From the NCBI GenBank assembly GCA_002946415.1, contig NJPS01000048.1, positions 682,001 through 746,000 on the forward strand: a stretch of DNA of 64,000 nt. Direction: 5' to 3'. This DNA comes from Rutstroemia sp. NJR-2017a BVV2. Taxonomy: Eukaryota > Ascomycota > Leotiomycetes > Helotiales > Rutstroemiaceae. Position numbers and translations under genes: made by a program. The notes beneath the pieces were generated by a model. It was not told the origin of the DNA, ran no database searches, and worked only from the letters and a program-made list of their open reading frames with translations. Within the stretch, counting starts at the first letter, position 1; every line of letters starts with the position of its first letter. Of the stretch, positions 21,540 to 32,980 are shown one piece after another.

Positions 21540-22729
21540 TTATGAGCTGAGCAAATCCTTCACACTCATACCCCTTCCACCGCTAAAAGTGCCTCTGCGA
21601 TCAGTGTTCAGCATCAGCAATGCAGCTGTAGCTTCTTCATCCATGTCCCGTTGAGGGATGAGCGCAGGGCTAGTCAATGCCGAGCCAATTGAAGTTGAGC
21701 TCCGGGCATAGCCATATCCTGATGGATCCAATGCTGGAGAAGTCGTTGCGGAAGTGCTGATGGAGTAGTGATGATAATCTGTCGAAACAGACGAGTAGGA
21801 ATTCTGACGATGACGAGAATCTCCCGGAAGTATAGCTGGTGAAGCTTGATAAGAATTTGGGGTGGGCGTAGCATAATTAACTGAACCCTCTTCAGAACCA
21901 TCTTCGGAACCACCCATGTCAACGTCCTCTTGCTCTTGTTGTTCCTCCTCATCTCTTTCTGGTTGTTGACGAGACTGAGAATAGCTACCTCGATGAGCAG
22001 AAGGAGGCAATGTAAACTGCTCGGTGGTCAAGGGGACATTACTACGACTGTTCTCGGCCTTCAATTTGGCGACGCAGTCCTCAAGGTACCTGACATAATC
22101 GATCGAGGCCTGTGGCATATTAGTTATGAGAAGAGAGGCAACCCGTAGCTACAACTCACCTGCAAGATTGCCAGCTTGTGCATCTCTCCGGTACAAGCTG
22201 GGATCATGTCCTTCAAGACCCCAAATTCTTCGTTCATCTTAGATCTCCGTCGTCGCTCAATCAGACTGTGGGCTGTTTTTCTCGCAATCTTTCGTCCAGC
22301 AGCACTTGTTGAAGAGGGTTGCTTCTTCTTCGGTGTCGTCGCTGCAGGTTTTCCGCCAGTCTTGGCATTTTGGGCGGATGTATCCATTGTTTCACTTGTA
22401 TCTCCACGGGGCTTCATCTGTATAATCTTTCGGGACCGTGTGGGTGGTGGAGGCAGTGCGAACGAGCCTTTTGCAGCTGCCTGGGTTGTAGAACGCCGAC
22501 GGAGTTTGACAGCTTCGCTCGCAGGAATTGCTGGCGAAATTGGAGACGTTGGGTGGTCAAATGAAGCGCATGACGCTTTTGTGGATGAGCTAGAAGGGCG
22601 GGAGTCTATTCCTGCTACAGCAGGTGGAGGAAGTTCGAACGACATCTGCAGAGACGAGTAATTGGATCCATCTTTGCTTTTGATCTCCGTTGAGGAAGCT
22701 GGAGTAGGTGGGTGTGCTGGACGAGGCAT
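21540..22729 (-). CDS. bHLH transcription factor, Esc1-like
   Basis: Nuclear basic helix-loop-helix regulator, 379 residues. Exon 1 is 22729-22160 and exon 2 is 22109-21540 (both 570 bases), with a 50-bp intron inside the bHLH (GTGAGT, branch CATAACTAA, acceptor CCACAG). The basic region and helices span about residues 150-208: 'RKTAHSLIERRRRSKMNEEF', 'LKDMIPAC', then 'HKLAILQASIDYVRYLEDCV'. The His-Glu-Arg pattern (H..ER) predicts binding to E-box DNA. The N terminus is Ser/Pro-rich with a basic 'KLRRRS' patch and a Lys-rich 'TPKKKQ'. The C terminus has a Glu/Gln/Asp-rich acidic run, Ser/Tyr-rich low complexity, and a conserved-looking end 'GMSVKDLLSS'. Esc1-like is my best family guess; target genes cannot be told from sequence. 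Confidence 0.85.
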
Positions 22730-23846
22730 TGTAAAATGCGGTATTTAGGTAGCTTAGGTAACTTGACTTTTGGTCTTGTGCTCAACGAGAACCGTCCCGT
22801 TGCGTACAACGGAGAATCGAGGGCTCTATAATAGAGAAAGATAAATGCACGAGAGAAAGAGGGTAAGATTTCGAGTGTGCAATTGAGAAAGCGAGAGAAT
22901 TTGACGGAGAAAGAGTCCAAAAGTAAAGGGGAGCGTGGAAGGATAATGGGGGAAGAGGGAGAGGGAAGATGGAACATCCGTGTCGGAGGTGGTCGCTCAG
23001 TCTACTTTCCACGGGGCAAACATGCTTGGAGGTTCGAACCTACATCGTCTTGAAGAATTACCTAGTCAGGCCTTCCCGACACTTTAGTGCCGTCTGGAAT
23101 CACAAGCAAGATACAACTCGTGAATCTTCGCGGTCGGTGGCCTTTAAGAATGAGTTGAACTGTCGCGTGCTTCATTTGGTTGGTTCTGCCATTGTTTGAT
23201 GGTATCGACATCATTGGACCACTAGAATTGCGAGATGGACGAACGTGGTCCGGGTGCAACGATAACGACGCTACGACGTACTCTTCACGCACGAGCATTG
23301 CCCTTGAGGGAACGTGCTTGATTACATAATGATTACATAACTACCCCAGGTCCCTTCTCGCTCAACGTCTTTTTCATGTCGGCAGATCTCTCTCAGACAA
23401 CGTGCCCCATTTATGCGCCATCGACGCAGTGAAATTCTAGAAATGGTTCCGGCTTAACGTTCCGAAAGCCTTGCTTCTCAGGTACTGAAGCGTAGTATAG
23501 CGTGCCGTCTGCTCGCGAATCAGTAGTTGTTTGTCAAGCACTGGCGATCTAGAGGGGTCATTTTCCAGATTATCAATTCTTGTGCGCAGACAACCTTCCC
23601 ATCATGTACCTTCTTGGGCTTCCTGTATTTCTGAGACTATGACATACTATATTCTGGCTTTCTGATACATGTCCCGAAGGCGGAAGCCTGCTCTAGTGTT
23701 ATTCTTCTAGTTCGTAGGATCCGCCATGAAACCCGGGCTATTCCATATACAACCAATACACGAGGCCATCATAACTCCAGTGACTGTCAACGATCATGGC
23801 AACTTGGCAAGATCAATGTCCTAATACCAAACTGGTCATACACTCC
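22730..23846. other. Intergenic, bHLH promoter and NAD(P)-protein 3' region
   Basis: 1.1 kb. A purine-rich stretch (AGAGAAAG type) at 22820-22970 lies just upstream of the bHLH start, which is a polypyrimidine leader on the gene strand. A GGTTCGAACC decamer at 23031 was checked as a tRNA T-arm and rejected. No gene seen. Confidence 0.5.
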
Positions 23847-24761
23847 CTAAATGCTTTTCTCCTGTGCGCTCAAAACCTTCTGACCGATCCTTATCAAATC
23901 CTCATTTTCTAGCGTATCCTTCTCAAAACCATTCAGAGCCTGATCCAACAACGTTGCTGCCACCTCCTTCACATCGACCTTCGGGAATCTAATAAGACTA
24001 TGCCCCGCATTGACGATGGTTCGTTGAATCAACCCCTGGCGACCAGGCCCATCTATCATTCCTGGTTTGGCTACACACGCCTCCATGGCCCCTCCCGAGT
24101 CTTTTGCAAAATCAAGTACCTTTGTCTCCACTTGTCCCTAAGTTTACGCATGTTAAGTCCCCTTCAAATCGAGCTGTGGAAGGACGAGAAGAAACTCACA
24201 CGCATGAGCAAATATTCACCAAGAAACATGGGCTTTTTGCTTTGATCGCGCTCAGCACTGGAACCGCTCACGTATACGAATCGAAACGGAGAAGTAGAAT
24301 CGCGAGCAAGCTGAGAAGTGATTGAAAGACCATTTACTGTGTAGTCGAGGCAGACTTTTCGGACTTCATCCCAAGGCATGGTTTTTGATTTGGTTGGGGT
24401 GATGGCCAGAAGCCTGTGGTATGTTGTTAATGTTGGCACAATAACGTTGGGAGGACAAGAAGGAATGTAACTTGTGCTGCTTGCAATTGTGCATCACTAG
24501 CAGTTATTATAAGGAGAAAACACACCAGATACATGCGTCTGCCCCCGAAAGCTCCTCTTTCACATTTGGCGAGTAGTTCGCAAAGTCATCGCAAATAACA
24601 GACTTTAGTTTCGTAATATCCGCCTTGGGATCAACGCCCTGTGGGACAGAAGTCTCACGACGCGCAAGAGCGACAATAGATGTAATGGTCGAAATGGATA
24701 GAGCCTGCTTGATGACTTCCGTGGCGACAAAACCGGTTGCACCAGCGATGATGATCTTCAT
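23847..24761 (-). CDS. NAD(P)-binding Rossmann-fold protein (atypical SDR/NmrA-like)
   Basis: Small single-domain nucleotide-binding protein, 246 residues; substrate unknown. Exons: 24761-24526, 24413-24200 and 24137-23847 (112- and 62-bp introns, phases consistent). The ATG at 24761 is chosen because the only upstream in-frame start is GTG. The N terminus 'MKIIIAGATGFVATEVIKQA' holds the GxxGxxG dinucleotide motif. A serine segment 'FVYVSGSSAERD' follows at the place of the SDR active-site Ser; the Tyr-x3-Lys of classical SDRs is not obvious ('GEYLLMRGQVETKVL' carries Y but no K at +4). 'CVAKPGMIDGPGR' resembles the substrate loop of extended/atypical SDRs. It probably acts as an atypical SDR or a regulatory NAD(P) sensor, but this is inference. 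Confidence 0.78.
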
Positions 24762-25505
24762 GACGGACACGTGTGGGGATAGGGACTAATTTCGTAACGT
24801 ATCTTTGTTTCTTTCGTTGATTGAAGATGAGCACGGAGGAGATAGATATTGTGACAGCTGACGGGGCCCGGCCGGTCGGAGTTAACCATCTATCTCCGAA
24901 TGTTTGACGGGTAAGGACGATAAAGTTTGTTCCCCTTCACTTGAATGGGTTCTTTGATTCTAAGGGTCCGGAGTCGTGAAGATAGTGCCGATTAACGGTA
25001 TTCCCAGCTTCCTGTTCTGCAGCTTGTGTAATTCCTGTAATCTTACCACTGAAGATTCGCGACTACTTCGTACGGAACGTACGAAGTATTGCTCAGTTGA
25101 TATCCTACTTTGACACTGCGGGGTAAAATAAGGTTACCCCACAAGTACCCCAAAACTCCTAGTGTATCCAGAGACGCAACGAACCCTCGGAGTGGCGTCG
25201 ACAGGGCAAGTACCAGGAAAACACGCGGAACAGGTTGACTTGTAGCGAAGTGATAGAATGAAGCGCGACTAAAATTAACAGAGTCTATGTCTCCCAAGTT
25301 TCAACTTATGTATTCCGCTGCAGGTACAGTACTATAATGGGAAACGCAGCTTCCATTCGCGTCCCAGAAAACGCCTATCAGTTATCACTTCGGACGTCAC
25401 TCCTTTATCGAACATGTGAATCACCTCCACGATGCATTCCACACTATTTCAGCGATACCCCATTGCATACTTCCTCCTCGCTCACCAGGGGATAGTAATT
25501 ACAAA
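24762..25505. other. Divergent intergenic region with a perfect hairpin
   Basis: 744 bp between divergent genes (NAD(P)-binding protein and GH5), so both promoters lie here. It contains a perfect 10-bp inverted repeat at 25064-25088. No coding region supported. Confidence 0.55.
25064..25088. repeat. Perfect inverted repeat, 10-bp arms, 5-base loop
   Basis: TACTTCGTAC, loop GGAAC, GTACGAAGTA. The arms are exact reverse complements. Each arm also contains the self-complementary GTAC. It could be a dimeric factor site or a hairpin. Confidence 0.9.
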
Positions 25506-27293
25506 ATGAGGAAACTCTTGCAAAGGGCAAAATCCCATATCCTTTCTGACTCCTCCGCGGATACGGATACTCCTCCAACCAACACATCACATCAATCTTA
25601 TTCGAACTCCCACCATTCTACTATTCGTCCACCTACTGCTCGAGATATAATTCGTTATCGTCAACACTTCGGTACGAATCTGGGCGGGATATACGTCCTT
25701 GAGAAATGGCTTTTCCCATCCCTTTTTCCTGATTCTTGTGAGGGTGATTCAGAACTCGATTGCAGTACGTTTTCTTAACCCTACTACTCAAACCACCTAC
25801 TAACAGCCCCCCCAGTCCTCGCCAGCACACAAACCCACGGAATCCCGCAAACCCTCTCCACTCTCTCCGCCCACCGCTCCAACCCCCTCACCCCTACCGA
25901 CCTCAACTGGTTCCTACACACCGCCCACGGCACCAGCATCCGCCTCCCTATCGGCTATTTCTGTCTCCCCCCTCAATTCTCAACACACACCCCGTTCGCC
26001 CCCTATACGCACCTCTACACCCCCGTCTGGCCCTCCATCCTCTCCCTAATCCACCTCCTCCACACCCAGCACATCGGAATCCTCATCGACCTGCACTCCC
26101 TCCCCGGGGGCGCCAACCCCTCCTCCCACTCCGGGACCTCGTCGCACACCACCGATCTCTGGTCCCACGCCACGAACCTCGCTCTCGCCAAATCCGCAAT
26201 CCTGTTCCTCGTATCCGAGCTCCGCGCCGAGGAAAACATCATCGGCATCCAGCTCTGCAACGAAGCTGCGCACGGGGCTGCGGAAAAAGGTATGTATTCC
26301 TGGTACGAGGATGTGCTTGCCGCGGTCAATGAGGTGGATCCTAGTATGCCGATTTATATCAGCGATGCGTGGGATTTAGACGAAGCGGTGAAGTGGTGTC
26401 GGGGGAGGGATTGGCGGAAGAAAGGGGGGAATCCCGTGGTGGTTGATACCCATCGGTATTACACGTTTAGCGAAAAAGACCGGAGTCGCACGCCACAGGA
26501 AATCATATCGTCTCTTGCTTGTGAATTCGGAGAATTGTCTGAATCAAGGAATAAGCGATCTGGCGGGGAGATTGCGAATGGAGAAGGAGAAGTAGATTTC
26601 ATAGTCGGGGAATACAGCTGTGTTCTGGACACACAAACATGGTCACGACTCCCGGATCCAGAGGAATCTAAACCCGCATTAGTGCGACAATTCGCAGAAG
26701 CGCAGACCACGGGGTTTGAGAAGGCGACGGCGGGGTGCTATTTTTGGACATGGAAGATGCAGTGGATGGATGGTGGGGAATGGGGGTTTGTGGAGCAGGT
26801 GCAGAGGGGGAATGTGAGCGCCCCGGGGTATATGGTGTGGGAGGAGGAGGTGGTGAGGGGGAAGTTGCGGGAGGCGGGGGAGAGGAAGAGGGAAATTGGG
26901 GAGAGGGCGAAGGGCGGGCATGAGGAGTATTGGATGAGGAGGTGTCCGGGGAAGGCGTTTAGGCATGAGTTTTTTGGGGAGGGGTGGGAGAGGGGGTGGG
27001 AGGATGGGGAGGTGTTTTTTGGGGGGAGGGTTTTGGAGGGGACGGGAAGTGGAGTTGAGGGTGAGGATGAAGGGGTGCGGAGAAAAGGGGCGGATAAGAT
27101 TGGCTGTTTGGAGGGGTGGGTTAGGAAGAGGTTGGAGGAGTGTGGTGAGAGGGGTGAGTTTTTGTGGGAATGGGAACAGGGGTTTAGAGCGGGAGTTGCG
27201 GCGTTTGAAAAGTGTGTTGGGTTATATGTTGGGGAATGTTGTATAAGAACGCAAGACTCCTTTGGTGCGATTTTGGAGGGGATGTTGAGATAA
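25506..27293 (+). CDS. Glycoside hydrolase family 5, exo-beta-1,3-glucanase-like, no signal peptide
   Basis: Likely beta-glucan hydrolase of clan GH-A, 578 residues. Exon 1 is 25506-25764, exon 2 is 25816-27293; the 51-bp intron has donor GTACGT and acceptor CCCCCAG. The ATG is chosen because frames upstream start only with GTG. Family marks are 'FGTNLGGIYVLEKWLFPSLF', 'IRLPIGYF', 'IGILIDLHSLPGGAN', the acid/base Glu in 'QLCNEAAHG' (about residue 236) and the nucleophile Glu in 'GEYSCVL' (about residue 352). 'CYFWTWKMQW' closes the barrel. The N terminus ('MRKLLQRAKSHILSD') is basic and polar with no signal peptide or membrane segment, so the enzyme is probably intracellular or leaves by another route. 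Exon 2 is C-rich in its first third and extremely G-rich in its last third. Confidence 0.85.
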
Positions 27294-27884
27294 TCAATCG
27301 GTATAGCATTAGGCGGAAAATGGGCTTCGGGATAGAATGCACCTCGGATGGAGTTTGGACTCATGTGTTGTTTATGTTGCGTGGGTTTAACTCGGGGAGT
27401 TAGCGGTGAACTTGCAAAAGAAGAGATGGGAAAATGAACGTCGGAAGTTCGTATAGGGTGATAATGTATAGTTAGTAGATGCATGTACTTAGCGGACTTT
27501 TGCTAGGTGTTGTATCATAGGGCCAATATAGACAGGCTTTAGTGGCTATGCAACCTTCACAGTCAGACATAGCATATATTGAAGACGACGAAGACATAAG
27601 AGGAAGCAAAAGTGAGCTGAAAACGATCAAGAGACTCATTCCACTTCTGAATGCTACTAAATGTTATCAATTTGATATTTTGGTATAATGCCGTGCGTGC
27701 CCAACGCAAAGAGAAAAGTATCTATGCATGCTATGCTATGCATAAAGACAGAAAAGAAACGGGCGAAACCAAAATTTTGCGGTCCCCTTAACCTAGCCAA
27801 TCCATAACTTCCCAATGCTTTCCCCGTAAATTCCATCCATCATCAACATCATTGTCGTCGTCAGCAGAAACTCAGAATTACCAC
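27294..27884. other. Intergenic between convergent GH5 and P5CDH genes
   Basis: 591 bp, presumably both 3' untranslated regions. Contains a short ATGCATGCTATGCTATGCAT repeat near 27723-27743. No gene seen. Confidence 0.55.
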
Positions 27885-29661
27885 TCAAACCTCATTACTA
27901 GGATACTCAACCTTCGACACGGTAACAAACTCCTCCTTCAAACTTCTAACACTAACGAATCTACTCAGCAGGTTCATGCTGCCTGCTTTATCATTCGTAC
28001 CACTTGCTCTGGCGCCACCGAATGGTTGTTGACCGACGACAGCTCCGGTGCTCTTGCAGTTAATGTAAAAGTTACCTGCCGAGTTTCTCAATGCTTCTTC
28101 GGCGAATCTAATGGCAGCGCGGTCGGAAGCGAAGATAGATCCCGTTAGACCGTATTCAGAGGTTGTGTCGACGAGTTCACAAACGGAAGAGAACGCTTCG
28201 ACGGGGGAGGTAGTGTCGTCGTAGACGTGGACTGTGAGGATAGGACCGAAGAGCTCGGTGGAGAGGAGAGGGTGGTGGGGGTTGGTAGTCGCGTAGATGG
28301 TGGGGTGGATGTAGTAGCCTGTGGAGTTGTCATGTTTACCTCCGACGAGTAATTCCAGTTCAGAGTCTTTCTTGGCGGCTTCGATAACATTAGAGAGCTT
28401 GGTGAATGATCCTTGGTGAATGACTGGACCGATGAAATTCTTGGCGTCATTCGGCGAGCCGATTGAGAGTTTGGAGGTTTCGGCAACCAAACGTTCCTTG
28501 AATTGAGGCCAGAGAGATTTGGGTACATATGCTCTGGAGGTAGCACTGCATTTCTGTCCTTGGTATTCGAATGCACCGCGAACGGTTTGGAGAACAGCGT
28601 TCTCAAGTTCTGCCGAAGAGTGAATGAGATGGAAGTTCTTGCCACCAGTCTCGCCAACGATTCTCGGATAACCCTGATATCTACCCTCTGCAACACCATT
28701 GGCAATGGTGCCATATAGCTTCCTGAAAACCGCGGTACTTCCAGTGTAATGAAGGGCAGCCAATTGCTTATGTCCTAGTGCAACCTTGGTGACTTCCTCG
28801 GGGTTACCAGGAACAAATTGAATGACGTTCTTTGGCAAGCCGGCCTCGAGTAAAATGTTGTACAGTAACCAATTCGAAGCAATCGCCGAGTCGGATGGTT
28901 TCCAGACCACAACATTTCCCATCAATGCAGGTGCACCCGGGAGGTTACCTGCAATAGCGGTGAAGTTGAACGGTGTAACAGCATAAACGAATCCCTCCAA
29001 TGGCCTATATTCCACTCTGTTCCACACACCAGGTGAGTTGTGAGCTGGTTGTTGTGCGTACAATTCCTCCGCATATTGAACGTTGAATCGCAGAAAGTCT
29101 GCCAATTCCGCCGCCGCATCAATCTCGGCTTGCCATGCATTCTTCCCCTGCCCTAACATGGTAGCAGCCATGATTTCGTATCTGTATTTGCCTGAGACGA
29201 GATCGGCAGCCTTGAGGAAAATAGCGGCACGGTCGGCGAAGGGAAGGGATTCCCATTCTGCTTTTGCAGAAAGAGCGGCATCAATGGCGGCGGAGACGTC
29301 AGATGCGGAGGCATTGGAGTACGAGGCAATCGTGGAGGAATGGTTGGCGGGGTTGTTCTGATGAGAAATCTCGGATGTTTTGATCTATGAAACTTGTTAA
29401 CTATTTCCATTTGGCTGCGAAAGAGTATTCCTCCACTCACCTCTTTGCCCCCAACAACCAGCGGAACTTGTAGAGGTGCTCTTTCCTGGAATTTTGCCAA
29501 CGCGGCCGCAAGACCTGCTCGTTGTTCCGATCCTTTAGCATAGTGATGCTACAACCACGCATTAGCAATAAACCCTATACCGCAAAGAGTTTCATTGCCA
29601 GAAAACTCACATTCGGTTCATTCGAAACCTTGGGGATTTTGAAGCTTGCAATCGTCGCCAT
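27885..29661 (-). CDS. PUT2: Delta-1-pyrroline-5-carboxylate dehydrogenase (P5CDH, PUT2)
   Basis: Oxidises glutamate semialdehyde/P5C to glutamate with NAD+, the second step of proline catabolism; mitochondrial in fungi. Exons: 29661-29611, 29548-29441 and 29384-27885 (62- and 56-bp introns with GTGAGT donors), 552 residues. The first exons read 'MATIASFKIPKVSNEPN' and 'HHYAKGSEQRAGLAAALAKF', typical of the family. Catalytic features are 'VTPFNFTAIAGNL', the NAD-site 'GSTAVFRKLYG', the general-base Glu in 'VGETGGKN' (about residue 298) and the nucleophile Cys in 'QGQKCSATSRAY' (about 332). 'ELFGPILTVHVYDD' and 'FYINCKSTGAVVGQQPFGGA' follow. No Arg-rich presequence is visible, so an upstream targeting exon or an internal signal is possible. 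It converges with the GH5 gene. Confidence 0.93.
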
Positions 29662-30919
29662 ATTGCATTTGTTACTCGGTCTCGCACAGGTGCGGGTTAT
29701 CCGTATGCGCAACGCAGCTTCACCATTGTGAGAAGCGATCAATGAACAACGATTGATTGTTTGAAAGCTCCTCGAGCTTTTGACATTTCTAGAAAGCATT
29801 GTGAAGAAGGACCGTACAGTTCCCAAGCAAAAGAAGAATCCGTGCCTACGTAAGAATAACAAGTGAATGTGAGGAGGAAATGAGGAAATAAAGAAATGGT
29901 ATTTTGCCTACCTTGAGAGAAAGAAGTTGCTTGTCGTCCTATTTATTTTCTTGGTGGTTTGAGATTGTATGCAATGGATAACATGAACATTAGTAGGGAT
30001 CCAGATAATCGGTTTCCGACGGCTTAGATTTAGCGTTTGGCTAAACGTTATGTAAAATACCCCACCTCAGCTTTATCGTGGGGAGTTTCGAGATGTCTAT
30101 CTCCTTTATCGGAGCAAAATTAGTGTTCCGCTGGTATTTTGAGCATTGGATATCGCTATTGCTGGTTCGTTCCATGACGATGTGTCGGTCCGGTGGAACA
30201 TAGGCCGATTCAGAGCGATATCCTAAGGATTGCATGCATTACGGTAAATGTTCTTCATGCACATTGCCGAGGAGGGTCTACAGTGAAGAGAATGCAAGTC
30301 AAGCTGTCGAGGTGGCGATCCTCAGACACACATGCGAACAAGAAATATTGAAAATCATAGATGTGATGCGTGTTCTTCTATTGTTACGAAGCACTATACA
30401 TGCACCAGAGACTCGCTAATGAAATCCCCTTTTCCGTTTCCTAGAGAGTTACAACCCATCCCAACCGCTTCCCTCATCCCTTAAACTACACCCACAAATC
30501 ACCATGCCTTGGGGCCAGAAAGACCACCCTATCCCATTGCGCCCAGTGTACCCCCAGAACGACCAAAGACCACCCAATGTGTTGCCCTCCCCCTCCTTGC
30601 AGACTTTCCCTTGTGAATAGGCTGCATTGAGAGATGTCTCCCACATCCCAGATATCATCCTACAACCGCCCCATCCCCCTATATATCCGTGGAACATTAA
30701 ACAAAATGACACAGTAGATCATGCCATTGAGAATTATTATTAAAGTGAGTGTATTGGGTCCCTAATCGGTAACCGGAAAGCCAAATGGAAAACAAGACGC
30801 TTGAATATGCCAAAGTACGAAACTATTATACAAGGGGATAAAACACGAAACTGCTACGTTTCTGGATATCAAAGAGACAACTGCCCAAAAGAAAAAAGAA
30901 TTTTCCTAAAAACGCCCCT
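29662..30919. other. Intergenic between P5CDH promoter and homeobox 3' end
   Basis: 1.26 kb. Scattered short frames (such as 30449-30712 minus) have no recognisable features. A gene is not supported. Confidence 0.5.
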
Positions 30920-32980
30920 TCACTTTTCCGAGAAGTCGGCCGCTGTTGTATTTGAGAATTGAAATTGTTTTTGTTTCGTCATGGTAGGTGAACTTCCTAC
31001 CATTCCCATAGGGTAACCATGAGCATCTGGGAAAGAGTACTCTGATTGTTGCCCTTGATTGGATAGTGAGAAGATTGGTGATGTCTCCTTGAAATGTGGC
31101 ACTTCATCATCGTAGACAAAGCCTTGACTGAATTGACCAAAGGCTGGGGTCACTGGTTGGCTGAAGGATGATGGGTACGATGGCTGAGGCATTTGAAGTT
31201 CAACGGGGAAAGAGTCGTGACCAGGAGTGAAGAGCGGCTCATCTGAAACGTCAAAGCCCCACTGTGAATCGTGGCGTTCAGAGCCACTGGGCCAGCCTCC
31301 CGATGCTGATTGCAAACCCAACTGTGCTTGCGGCGTCTCCGGTGGTGTCTGATCAGTGACCTGGGCAGAGTCCACCGCAGCGATGCAACCAAGGTCACCG
31401 TTGTATAGATAATTCAATCCTCCTTCACTCGATGATGCCGAGGAAATAGAGTTTTCTCTGTTTTCTAGACTCATTTTGCGTTCTCTTGGCGACATAGGGG
31501 TTGGTGGTGCAAGACTACTGTTCAGAGATGAACCAGCAGTCAAGGAAGGCGGTAGTCGAATGTGATGATAATTCTGTTCCACGAACGAGTCCACATTCTC
31601 AAAGCCTCCCAGATTGATAGGCGATCGCTGTGCTGATTCCACTCCCTGCTTTTGCACTCGACCGCTGAGGACATTCCTATTGCCTCCAGCAGAAACTATA
31701 CGACGCATAGGTGAAGGTAACGGGCTAGCGACCTGTCGACGGAATCCTTCAGCTTGCGACACGGTCCTTGGCCCCAGCGACGGCCTACTTCGCATGGTGT
31801 CGGTACCTAAAGCGGCCGGTTTAACGTGGACCTTCTTCCTTCGAGCAGCTAAATCTGTTGGTGGGGGTGGAGACTTGAAGAGAGATGAAGCAGGTGGGGG
31901 TGATAGTGATGATTCAGCCGACTCTGGTGACTCATACTGAAATCCTAGGGAAGGAGTGGCCTCGTTACTATTTTCGGATGCTTGACCGTCGTTGCTTTCG
32001 TGTGGTCTCAAAGCGAGGGCTTCGGTGAAAGACTGAGGAATAAGCTGAGATGGAAATGATTGCATTGACAATGATCCAGCATTCTCTACATCTGCGAATG
32101 TTGTGAATGGTGTAGGCGTGTTTCCCGAATCTGAGATCTCTGATTGAACTGCTGCATTGAAAAGACTGTCCTGATAGTTGCTTTGGAAGCCGAAGTGGCT
32201 GGCGTCGAAGTGACCGAGAGAAGAGCTTACACTAGGGAACTGTGCACGATCAAGGTGAGATGGATCATGTAGAGAAAGTGATCCGCCGAAAGGTAATCCA
32301 TCATGAGAGACATAGCCTCCAGAGAAATCGTGAGTGCTAGATGCAGCTTGGGCGGCAGCCATCGTCCGTTGTAATGACTCGAGACTTGCAGTTGTCGGAT
32401 CATGGTATTGTGGATTGTATGGTGCTGTTGCTGGGGGTGGTCCGTTCAAGGAGAAAGGCGTTGAAGTAGATTGCATAGAGAGTACTTGGTTGTCAGCCAT
32501 ATAGTTGTTCTGGAAATACTCCGGCGAAGAAGGCTCCGAGAAGCCCAATGCATCTTGCACCTGGCCAGCTTCGTAAGCTTCTTGCTTCTTCTCTTGCTTG
32601 CGTTTGGCTCGACGATTCTGAAACCAGTTCTAGAAGCTGTCAGTGCTATACTTATCAACAACTTCAGCCGTTCTTACGTTTATGCGTGCCAGATCCACGT
32701 TCATCTGCTCGGCAAAACCACGCTTAGTCTGGGTGGTAGGCTTCGGGTTCCGCTTAAATTCACGCTCCAGTATATCAACCTCCTCCTTCCCAAGGCGTGG
32801 CTTCGTTTCATTTGTCTTCGTGCCATGAGGCATGGCTAGCATTGACGATTGTGACTGCGTGATAGAATAACCATGAATGAGGTGCTGATGCTCTGGATAA
32901 GAAGCTTGAGACAGGTGTGCCAAATGGTCGTGGTTCGGATGGTGAGGGAAATGCTGGAAGGTTGATTGGACGTATTCCAT
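30920..32980 (-). CDS. Homeobox transcription factor
   Basis: Nuclear DNA-binding regulator with an N-terminal homeodomain, 670 residues. Exon 1 is 32980-32678, exon 2 is 32629-30920; the 48-bp intron (GTAAGA, branch CACTGACA, acceptor TTCTAG) splits the recognition helix. The start 'MEYVQSTFQHF' is the first ATG; upstream in-frame codons start only with TTG. The homeodomain covers about residues 58-116: 'KPRLGKEEVDILEREFKRNP' and 'FAEQMNVDLARIN', then helix 3 'NWFQNRRAKRKQ' with the invariant W, F, N and R. The N terminus is His/Gln-rich. The long C terminus is Ser/Pro/Gln-rich and disordered, with 'SPSLTAG'-like low complexity and several SP sites. Fungal homologues control conidiation, fruiting or infection structures; which one this is cannot be decided here. 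Upstream lies 10.8 kb without a recognised gene. Confidence 0.9.

Noticed and set aside
22985..23050. tRNA-like segment with a GGTTCGAACC box and a D-arm-like stretch
   Set aside because: No 7-bp acceptor stem, and the T-arm stems do not pair around a 7-base loop.
27723..27743. ATGCATGCTATGCTATGCAT repeat as a possible element end
   Set aside because: No matching partner or target duplication nearby; simple ATGC repetition explains it.
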